Shown piece after piece: positions 44,404 through 52,954 of a DNA stretch of 64,000 nucleotides. Positions within the stretch are counted from its first letter, which is position 1. Each line of letters begins with the position of its first letter. The translations under genes and the position numbers were made by a program. The notes below the pieces were generated by a model. It was not told where the DNA came from. It ran no database searches and saw only the letters and a program-made list of their open reading frames with translations. Source of the DNA: Oidiodendron maius Zn (Eukaryota; Ascomycota; Leotiomycetes; Myxotrichaceae); NCBI GenBank assembly GCA_000827325.1, contig KN832873.1, positions 2,184,245 to 2,248,244 on the forward strand. The letters run 5' to 3'.

Positions 44404-45266
44404 TCACTCCTTCCAATGAAGGTTGGCCGCGACCTTCTCCCTTATAATAGCCCTGATAAACGTTGCTTCGCTAGTCTTTTCTTCCGATATCTCGTCTTGC
44501 ATTATGTCGTCGTCGATATCTGTCTCAATACCGTCGCAGCACAGGCGCTTCCCAGCCTCATATATATCATTCCAGTCGTCAATCGTAAAGCTCCCTTCGC
44601 TCTCCGCCACTAGAAGCTCCCCGTGGGAAGTAAAGCCCAGCACATGAACCGAGTCAGCGCTCTGTAGCTCTGTGAGGGTGGGGTTTCGGAGGATGGACTG
44701 CGACTCCTCATCGGAGGTGATAGCCAGTATAACCGATGTCAGGGTCTCTGCGAGCGGTATTGAGGCAGATAATAATGTCAGGACTGCAGTTTGAAGAAGG
44801 GCGGGAAGGATTGGTAGGTTCTAATTTGAAGTTAGCAGTTGCACGTCTATCACGTCTAATTCCACGCACCGAATCAGCCTGCACTAATTTGGATCCAACT
44901 GCATCATTTCCTGGCGTGCTAGTAATTTGTAGTGTGACTTGAATGAGAGACCGAGGAAAGTTGTGGATGAGGATGAGCTGGCGGAGAGTAGCTTGCAGTA
45001 TCGTCTCGATGTGTCGCTCTCGCGTACCTAGAGGAAGCCATTAGATGTGTATAATTCCGGTTACTACGAAGCGCACCTCCCACTCCAACAGCAGGCCGCA
45101 CGATGACATCTACGGCAGCTTCTTCTGGAAGTTCGTCACGCCTTTGCACCTCGATAGGGCCGTTCACAGAGCCAATTACAGTGTAGCCATTCTGGGAGAA
45201 CGTGGCAGAGCCGTCCGCACGATGTAGATGCGACAAGATGGCTGTCGGCTCTGTTGAGTCCATCAT
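44404..45266 (-). CDS. RRP46: Exosome complex subunit RRP46 (RNase PH-like)
   Basis: Ring subunit of the RNA exosome, which degrades and trims RNA in nucleus and cytoplasm; eukaryotic ring RNase PH-like subunits are generally non-catalytic. Three exons, 45266-45077, 45027-44870 and 44820-44404, give 254 aa; introns are 49 nt each (GTGCGC...CTCTAG and GTGCGT...AAATTAG). The N terminus shows the RNase PH pattern RADGSATFSQNGYTVIGSVNGPIEV. Then come RPAVGVGG joined to TRERHIETILQATLRQLIL, LIQVTLQITS, LPILPALLQTAVLTLLSASIPL, and the late VLGFTSHGELLVAESEGSF. The C terminus carries an acidic Asp-rich insert and a basic end. The start has two adjacent ATGs (45266 and 45263). Divergent from PTPA over 188 bp. 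Confidence 0.92.
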
Positions 45267-45454
45267 GGCGATTATCGAGTCCGTGAATGTTGTCCAAGGA
45301 ATGTTGATGTTGGCCAGTCTAGCCCGTGGGATCAGCCATAAAAGTTTCCCGGCTTAAAATGCGGGACTACCCGCCTGCCCCGCCTGCATATGACCTGACG
45401 AGGTTGCACTAAAGCTCCTCAGCTCTTACAATCCACAACCATCAGCTCCACAAG
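45267..45454. promoter_or_regulatory. Compact divergent promoter RRP46 / PTPA
   Basis: Only 188 bp separate the two start codons, so both promoters and 5' UTRs must share it. A C/G-rich CCCGCCTGCCCCGCCTG patch lies around 45370-45387. Co-regulation is inferred from the layout only. Confidence 0.7.
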
Positions 45455-46759
45455 ATGCCTTCGAGTACAGAGACATCTGATGATGCAAAGCCATCGCAGG
45501 CCCAAGCTGCGGCCATCCCAGATCTTCGAGCCCGCCTGCCCAAGCTTCAACCCCGACGCCGGCAACCCCCTCCCGCGAACCCCGTTCCAGTCCCTGAGAC
45601 TCCGAGCCTCCCTCCTCCACCAAACGCCTCTGAGCTGCGACCTCAGAAACCGAGTAGACGGATCCTCTCTGCAGAAGACCTGGATCTCTTCCTCGCCTCC
45701 CCGACCTACAAGCTGCTATTGGCCTTCGTCTTCAGCCTCTCCGACTCTGTGGTAGACACTCCAGTCTCCGCGATATCTAACGACCCCCTCAGCCCTGCCA
45801 TCTCGTCCATCCTCTCTATCCTCGACAAGGTTGAGGATGTGGCCCGACGCAGCCCCCCCGAGGCCCAGGGTGACTCGCGCTTTGGCAATAGAAGCTTCCG
45901 AGACTTCGTAGACCTGCTCTCAGAGGAGAATCTAAGATGGCATCGGGAAGACCTAGGGGTATCCTCTGACGAGACCATCGTCGAGATCTCTACCTACCTC
46001 AAGCAGTCTTTTGGTAACCGGACTCGCATCGATTACGGCTCTGGCCACGAGCTGAACTTTATGCTCTGGCTTCTCTGCCTCTATCAAATCCGTGTCATCC
46101 AAACCTCCGACTTCCGACCCCTTGTCCTCAAAGTCTTCTCCCGCTACCTTGTCGTCATGCGACTCTTACAATCAACATACTACCTCGAACCTGCAGGCTC
46201 ACACGGCGTATGGGGTCTGGACGATTATCAGTTCCTACCTTTCCTCTTCGGGGCCTCGCAGCTGCTACATCATCCGTACATACGCCCCCGTGCGATTCAC
46301 CAGAATTACATATTGGAAGAGTATGGCAAAGATTACTTGTATCTGGGTCAAGTCTCTTTTGTGAACAGCGTCAAGAACGTCGAGGGCCTGCGATGGCACA
46401 GTCCTATGCTGGACGACATCTCGTCCGCGAAGTCATGGTCGAAGGTTGAGGACGGGATGAGGCGGATGTTCGCTGCGGAAGTGCTTAAGAAGCTCCCCGT
46501 CATGCAGCACTTCCTTTTCGGATCGTTGATTCCTGCTGTGGAGGGCATGAGCACGGAGGAGGAGTTCGGTGTGAGTGGCGAGGATGAGGAACCGGAGGGG
46601 GGCGAGATGGTGGTTATGAAAGATGGAATGAGACATGTGCATCAGATGAACAGCTGGGGAGATTGTTGTGGGATTAAGATCCCTAGTAGTGTGGCCGCGG
46701 CGCAGGAGATGAAGAAGAGAACGGGCGCCGAAGGGCTCAGGAGGATACCATTCGACTAG
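45455..46759 (+). CDS. PP2A phosphatase activator (PTPA / Rrd family)
   Basis: Peptidyl-prolyl isomerase-like activator of protein phosphatase 2A, needed to make the PP2A catalytic subunit active and specific. Single exon of 434 aa, ATG at 45455. About 75 residues of Pro/Arg-rich N-terminal extension precede the fold. Family blocks are all present: [42 protein letters not shown], FLLGLxxL-like [34 protein letters not shown]-type sequence (here [16 protein letters not shown]), SGASQL-like [10 protein letters not shown], and the C-terminal [20 protein letters not shown]-type end. The conserved active-site loop around the [13 protein letters not shown] stretch is intact. Whether it is the Rrd1 or Rrd2 type is not clear, so no symbol is given. 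Confidence 0.94.
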   Translation: [434 protein letters not shown]

Positions 46760-47298
46760 ATATATTGTAGAATGCGAAAAAAGTCTGAAGATAACTGATG
46801 TTCATATGATGGCATGTCTAGCGTATCACAATTAACAATATCCAAAATGTGCAGAGATCAGTAACTTCATAGGCTAACACTGGGTAGCACCATAAATTTA
46901 TTTACCTAATAATACCAAGTTCCTAATAACCCCTTGTACCATCACAGTACAGGTCTTGAAATCATATAGCCCCGGTCCCAATACCCCCCGCCATCCTATC
47001 CCAACCATTCCATCACCATGCCAATACGCCGCCCAGATCGCTATGCCTCGGCACCCGGCGCGAGAATGATGTAGGTGGGGACATATAAGTTCCCAGTAAA
47101 AGAGAGTATAGATGTAGACTAAGCTACTAAGCTTCAAACTGACACCCAAGGACCCGACGCCATAAAATGTTGGAGATAATCTACCTCATACCATGATCAT
47201 AAGACCACGAGAGTACCAAAGCATATATCTTTGGTCTTCTAATTTCTTCGCAGCATGTGGGATACACACTTATACTATTCCTCTTAGGGATATCAATC
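46760..47298. other. Convergent 3' region
   Basis: About 540 bp between convergent genes, AT-rich, holding two 3' UTRs. No gene or repeat seen. Confidence 0.6.
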
Positions 47299-48312
47299 TT
47301 AATCCTCCCAAATCGTATCCAGGTTAAGATCCCCTCTCCTCTCTGCACCGCACACACTCCACCGCTTCCTCTTATCCCTTGCTCCCAGCCCCAGCGTCCT
47401 GCCGCGTGGAGTAGCGACCTCGACAACGACCTCGGCCCCGTCAGCAGCGTCAGCGGCAGCTTTCAGCTGTGCTATCCTGTCTGCTTCCAGCGCTGCCATC
47501 TCTGCGTCCGGGGAGTCGGGGATGGTCTCAAGACTTGATATGCTGGGACTGCGTGAGCGTGCAGAGGTTGGAGTGGAAGGCACGGAGGATGAGGCGAAGG
47601 ATCCTGGGTAGCTGAATGCGCCAGAGTAGCTGTTGGTGCCGAGGAAAGATTCGAAGCGCGAGGTTTGATATAGAGGGGAGGAAGTTGCCGAGTTCGGAGT
47701 GGTGGGAGTGAGGGTGCTCGCTGGGGTATTCTGTTGAGAACCATGTCGAAGGGGAGAGGAGGGTCTGCGTCTGTGAGGGAGGCCGCTAGAGTATGAGTGG
47801 CCCAAGGGAGAGCTGCTCCGTTCAGGGACCTTTGCAGTGTTTGCGTCTGAAGATGACGAGCGTGTCTCACTTATGTCCTTCAAACCTCTGCTGGGTGATC
47901 CCGGAAAGACTTCATCCACAGGCTTTCTACGAAGGCGGTTTGGGGACCCAGCTGGGCTTGCTGGACGTTGTGGAGGGTAGATGAGTATGTTGCCTGCCGC
48001 ATTCACTCTCGGCATGGACTGAGCCCGCGACATCGGTGGGGCGAGAGGGCTCGTGGTCGACCGCGACCTCAAATGTCCACGGTTGAAGGGGGAGGTATTT
48101 CGAGAGCGGTATGGTAACGTAGGAGGGGAGACCGTAGGAGATCTGGGTGAGCTGAGATCTGGTTCTGTTGCTCTACGGAAAGCAGGCATCTTCCAGTGGA
48201 TATCGCCTTCGCCCGTCCGAAGGTCGTGGAGGGATGATTCCGGCAGTCGAAGAGTCGGGACTGGAGAGGCCTTGAACTCCTCCATCCTCTCCGTCTCTGG
48301 TACCGGCTCCAT
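47299..48312 (-). CDS. Disordered Ser/Pro-rich protein with conserved-looking C-terminal tail
   Basis: Single exon of 337 aa from the first in-frame ATG (48312); the frame is open further upstream only via a TTG, and an upstream exon ending near the CACAG at about 48368 is possible. Rich in Ser, Pro and Arg with many SP/TP sites (for example SSPRSPTVSPPT), suggesting a heavily phosphorylated disordered protein. A short helix-forming stretch (EMAALEADRIAQLKAAADAA) precedes the distinctive C-terminal end KRWSVCGAERRGDLNLDTIW. I do not recognise a domain; similar proteins are often labelled basic proline-rich. Function unknown. Confidence 0.75.
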   Translation of the reverse strand: MEPVPETERMEEFKASPVPTLRLPESSLHDLRTGEGDIHWKMPAFRRATEPDLSSPRSPTVSPPTLPYRSRNTSPFNRGHLRSRSTTSPLAPPMSRAQSMPRVNAAGNILIYPPQRPASPAGSPNRLRRKPVDEVFPGSPSRGLKDISETRSSSSDANTAKVPERSSSPLGHSYSSGLPHRRRPSSPLRHGSQQNTPASTLTPTTPNSATSSPLYQTSRFESFLGTNSYSGAFSYPGSFASSSVPSTPTSARSRSPSISSLETIPDSPDAEMAALEADRIAQLKAAADAADGAEVVVEVATPRGRTLGLGARDKRKRWSVCGAERRGDLNLDTIWED

Positions 48313-49741
48313 GGTAGCGATGATGGGCCGTCCCGAAAGGTCGAGCTGGAGAGCGGTCTGGCCTGTGCACAATAGGTAGACGGTCAAGTCGAGCAGGAGA
48401 AGAGGGAATTGAGATTTGCCAGCAGGCCGGGCAGGAAGGAGGGCGGCCGATGCTATTCCTCAAATGAGCTGCAGGCGCCTTCCAGCGTCTCTATCACAGA
48501 CTCGACATCGACTAGGGGAGCCGAGCCAGCGCGTAGAACGAGAGAGAGCTTGGGATCTGCAGCGGTAATGGAGGTTATGAGCAGCAGTAGAGAAGCAGGT
48601 CCATTATTTGCATAGGGAGGACATTCTTGTCTTGGGGGATGGCCAAGGAGGTGACACAGGCAAAGTGGCCTGGACTAGACAGCAGCACGAGGAGGGCGGT
48701 CGCAGTGGTAGTAATAGTCAAGTTGCTGTCACCCATCAGTAAGGCGCCGTGCATCCCATGTGTACAGGCTTATGTTAGAGGTGGGGGGATTGGCGGAGAT
48801 TCGAGGATTTCAGGCTGGTCGGTTGTGGCCCGAGAGTGAGGGATCTGCCTGCAGCCAATCGTCGCGGCTTCCAGGGCCTTGATCAGGATTGGGATTTGGG
48901 TCGCCGCATTAGGCTACATGGGACATTGCATTGAGAGTGTCTTCATCTCGCACGCTGGCCGTCCTTTCATTTACGGGTTCGGTGGCTACTCTGGCGGGCA
49001 TGCACAGGCACGGGATCGGGGGAGGAGATCTAACCGTCCACGGCAATCTCGTTGGCCGCATCTTGAGATCCCTTGGGCCTCATTCATGCCCCAGATCCTG
49101 CAGTTGAGAGGCTCTCAATGCGGCCACCTGGTTTGCGTGGTCAGAGTGGATCCTCAAATTGCGGTCTGCTGCTGGGGGGTGTCTCCCATGCTCGTGTTCT
49201 GGTCTGGGAGGAGCAGATTGCCTTTCAATGCACTGAGCAACTCCATCTCCACGACTAGATAGGTAAAGTACTTTCCTCCATCCTTTGGTAAAAGCGACAC
49301 CTCTCATAACTCTTATTCTGGAAACAAATGCCCGTATCAGAAAGATGTCAATCATGTATCGAAGTCTATCCCGCCAACGACGCGGGTTTCCGGAACAAGC
49401 TAACGCCGATGCAAGCATCCAGCCCTTCGCTCGCTTTGCCCCTAAATCTCAATCTCCACGTCGGCCTCGATGATTTCTAGGTATAATTTCATATCCTACC
49501 ACCAACCACCTGCGCACCGCCCTCTCTCACGCAGACAACCATTCCTCGTCTGCCCCCGCACTGGGGAAAGGGAAGCTGTCTCACGCCTACGCTGCGCCCT
49601 CCCACGAGGCCACGACGCAGCGAGGTTGTTTGCCCTTGATTGCCTTGGTGCATCCCTCGTGTCCGTTTGCCTGTGCCCGATGCTCCTCGCCATCCATCGC
49701 ATTCAATAGACAGTTGACTCGTACCTCCTCCAGCCGCCATC
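48313..49741. other. Divergent intergenic region
   Basis: About 1.43 kb between divergent starts. Only unsupported ORFs. It should hold promoters for the Ser/Pro-rich protein and the mannosyltransferase. Confidence 0.5.
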
Positions 49742-50910
49742 ATGGGATCAGTCCGGTCGCTGCGGCGCTCCAACCCCGTCACGGTCATCGTTGGCGTCGT
49801 ATTGTGCGTCGTGATCATGGTCTTCTTGTTTGGGCCGTCCAGCGCAGATATTGCTACCTCACAGTTCCGGAGGGCCAATTCGGCGTCGAATCCCCTCTCA
49901 CCGCCGACGCTGCCATTCCGAAAATCGAACGACAAGGCCAATGGCAAGCGGATTCCCCCGCCAGTGGTACACTACCAGATGAACAACGTTACGAGCACGA
50001 GCGATCCCGAGGGGAACAGGGAAACTGTCCTCATCCTGACGCCTCTCGCGCGTTTCTACCAAGAGTACTGGGATAATCTCCTCAAGCTCACATATCCACA
50101 CGAGCTTATCACTCTCGCCTTTATAATACCCAAGAATCGGGAGGGGAATGCAGCCACGACCGCACTCCAGGAGCAGATCACTAAGACACAAGAGGGTGCC
50201 GAGAAGAAGCGATTCGCCAGCATCATTATCGAGCGGCAGGACTTCGATCCCGCTCTGGTGACCCAAACCGAGGCGGAGCGCCACAAGATGGAGAACCAGA
50301 AGTCTCGGAGAGCTGCAATGTCTCGGGCCAGAAATTCCCTCCTTTTCACCACACTAGGCCCCACCACATCGTGGGTGCTCTGGCTGGATGCTGATATCAT
50401 CGAGACCCCGCCGAACCTGATCCAGGATCTAGCCTCGCATAACAAACCTATAATTGTGCCCAATTGCTTCCAAAGATACTGGGACCCTGCTGCCAAAGAG
50501 CGTCAAGAGAGACCGTACGACTTTAACAGCTGGCAGGATAGCGAGGCTGCCCAGGACCTGGCGAAACAGATGGGCCCTGATGATATTCTCCTGGAAGGGT
50601 ATGCGGATATGGCTACCTACCGAACGTTGATGGCGTATATGGCTGACGATGCTGGGGATATCCATACTGAGGTTCCTCTGGATGGTGTCGGTGGTACAGC
50701 ATTGCTAGTCAAGGCGGACGTGCACCGTGATGGAGCCATGTTCCCACCGTTTGCATTCTACCACTTGATTGAGACCGAGGGATTTGCGAAGATGGCGAAA
50801 AGATTAGGCTGGACTGCTACGGGATTGCCAAATTATAAGGTATGCTATCTGATTGCGTGTTCAACAATACTAGCTAACACAGCTCACAGGTTTATCATTA
50901 TAACGAGTGA
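49742..50910 (+). CDS. Anp1/Mnn9/Van1-family alpha-1,6-mannosyltransferase subunit
   Basis: Golgi glycosyltransferase of the mannan polymerase complexes that extend N-linked outer-chain mannan. Exon 1 (49742-50839) and a tiny exon 2 (50890-50910) join across a 50-nt intron (GTATGC, CTAGCTAACAC branch, CTCACAG) to give 372 aa ending GLPNYKVYHYNE, the usual end of the family. It is a type II membrane protein: short basic cytoplasmic tail (MGSVRSLRRSNP), one anchor (VTVIVGVVLCVVIMVFLF), then the catalytic domain. Visible motifs: VLILTPLARFYQEYWDNLLKL, the DxD motif in WVLWLDADIIETP, IIVPNCF, and VPLDGVGGTALLVKADVHRDGAMFPPF. Reading through the intron would instead give a 411-aa protein with an unrelated tail. 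Whether it is the Mnn9, Anp1 or Van1 member is not settled. Confidence 0.93.
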
Positions 50911-51419
50911 GGTGTTAATAGAAGCACCCGCACCATGTTTACGTTTTTATTATCAACTTAAAGGGGAAGGATATTGACCAAAAGTCACGCGGGCGAATAT
51001 TGTAGCTTACTTGTGCGACGGCGTTTGCGGAATAGCATAGCCAGTGCCTAAGATATCAGTGGGCCTGTGTATACCATAGAAGGAGTTTATACGAAGTCTC
51101 CAATGACCTCATCAATGGAACATGTTGTGCATCCATTTGTACGGTTCTGTTCTGACAGAATACTAGTGTCATATTCCACTCTGATCCGCTCTAACTTGAG
51201 CTATATCATCTGTATTCTCCCAAACTCACTACTAAGATCCATCTCCAAGTCCGTTGCCGTCTAATCGAAAGGTATACCTTTCACTATGTCTTCTCCAATA
51301 AACCAATCCTCTTCCCGCCAGTCGTAAGGAACCTCATAGACGACTTCTCGCAGTATATCCCCCCCCCCCCCCACACACACACACACAAAAACAACCCCAG
51401 ACCTCAACCAATCTTTTCC
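50911..51419. other. Convergent 3' region with C/CA tract
   Basis: About 510 bp between convergent genes; contains a C14 run followed by an AC microsatellite close to the E2 gene stop. No gene seen. Confidence 0.6.
51359..51386. repeat. Poly-C plus (AC)n microsatellite
   Basis: Fourteen C followed by seven AC units, 33 bp beyond the stop of the E2 gene and probably in its 3' UTR. Confidence 0.85.
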
Positions 51420-51971
51420 TTATTCCCCCTCATCCTCCTTCAACTCCCCGACGAACCTCTCCTCCGCACAATAAAACCCTACCAAGCCCCTGGCGCCAAT
51501 AAAATCTCCCTCCCTCAACAGCGCAGCGCAATCCACATTCAGCGGACTATCCGTCCCGGGTTCCTCCAACAATCTCGCCACACTCTCGAGCGCTCCCACA
51601 ACGCCCAGGATCGGCGTCCAGTTCTCCTTCAGGACATCCAGACAGATTTCCCCGGTCTCGAATTTCACATTTGGGTGACATATCCTTGTCACGAAAGTGA
51701 TTGTCGGTGGGGAGAGAGGATAGTTCGGAGGGACGATGATCGAGAGGAGGAAACGTCCCGTGGAATAGCCTGTGGAGGGCGGGAGATGTGCTCCAGAGAG
51801 CACGGCGCGCAGAGAGAGGATGTTGGAGTGGGATATCGGTGCGAGGGAGGTTATTACTGGGGATGGCGAGGAGGCGTAGGCGGAGAGCTCGGCGAGGATG
51901 CGTTTCGTGGGGGTGCGTGCGGAGGAAGAGGAGGAGCTCGAGGTCGATGTGCGCTTCCCTGGGGGGGACAT
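51420..51971 (-). CDS. Ubiquitin-conjugating enzyme E2, Pex4-like
   Basis: E2 enzyme. Single exon of 183 aa from the first in-frame ATG (51971); an open frame extends upstream only to a TTG. A Ser-rich tail (1-19) leads into the UBC fold starting PTKRILAELSAY. The YPLSPPTITFVTRICHPNV stretch with the HPN motif (99-101) precedes the active-site Cys C110 in ETGEICLDVLKENWTP. After it comes PGTDSPLNVDCAALLREGD. This sequence type, especially EICLDVLK...WTP with SPLNVD, is closest in my recognition to peroxin-4 (Pex4/Ubc10), which monoubiquitinates the PTS1 receptor Pex5 at peroxisomes. A generic E2 cannot be excluded. The acidic C terminus (ELKEDEGE) extends beyond the fold. Confidence 0.87.
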   Translation of the reverse strand: MSPPGKRTSTSSSSSSSARTPTKRILAELSAYASSPSPVITSLAPISHSNILSLRAVLSGAHLPPSTGYSTGRFLLSIIVPPNYPLSPPTITFVTRICHPNVKFETGEICLDVLKENWTPILGVVGALESVARLLEEPGTDSPLNVDCAALLREGDFIGARGLVGFYCAEERFVGELKEDEGE

Positions 51972-52954
51972 CTTGACTTGGGATGACGTGGTTTCTGGAG
52001 ATGCGGGTGAAATGGGATCCAACTCTCCCTGAACCCGGGTGCTTTTGAAGCCTTAGGTATAGCTGTGCGAGATCGTTGTGCGGTGTTGTTGCATTGCGTG
52101 CTGTTGCTGCTGAGTTGTTAAGTTGTGGTCTGGGGAGCTTCGTTGCCGAGGCTGCGGCTTTAGCGGGAGTTGCCGCGACTACATGCCTATATCATATTCT
52201 GTGGGTTAGGTGTGATAAGAAACTAAAATGGAAAGTATTCGGAAATCCTTATGGATTCGGATCTACATAGGTCAAATTATTCACACCCGGCAATTTGAAA
52301 ATCTTGCGTGTTCATTATGTTCGCATCAGCACCGCAAGGTACGAGCGTTCACATACTGGGTACAGTAGATATAATATCCTCCAGCACTGACCCTCATATC
52401 CATCCACTCAGTGCGCCATGCAAATGATCCCTAATGCCATGAAATCGGAATTAAATCTCTGCAACTCTTTCCTCTATCCCCTAGGCCGGGGCCAATACCA
52501 GTAAAGCAATCGCTATATCATCTATTATGCTAGACGATCCACCATATCATTAAAAAAATGCCAGGTCCGAAATAGGATCCCTCGTGCCCATTTACATTCG
52601 ATGGTCTCCCAATTGAGGAGTGGGCTCGAAGATACAAGCGCAAGAACGTGCTGAACATGTCCTCGAGATGTATTTGTTATAAAGCAGAAAGTGAATGTCG
52701 GAAGATTCGCTCAAAGTGCTGCAGCGGAGAAGTCAAATGAGAGTGTCCAGCAGGATGCTTATCTGAAGTTATTTTAGAAAAAAATGAAAGAATGAACATG
52801 AATATCCATCTGGTCGTCATCTACACATGAGCGTGACATTGAGCACTGAGCTCATCGTTTGGCGGTCATTGAAACCGAAGACTCGAAAGCCACAGTGAAG
52901 GGGAGTTAGAGGCGAAGGTTAAGTAAGGTAAGGGGCAAGAGATTGTCGGATGGT
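51972..52954. other. Intergenic between E2 promoter and large disordered gene
   Basis: About 980 bp. The left end is the E2 promoter; the right end the 3' UTR of the next gene. No supported ORF, RNA gene or repeat. Confidence 0.55.
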
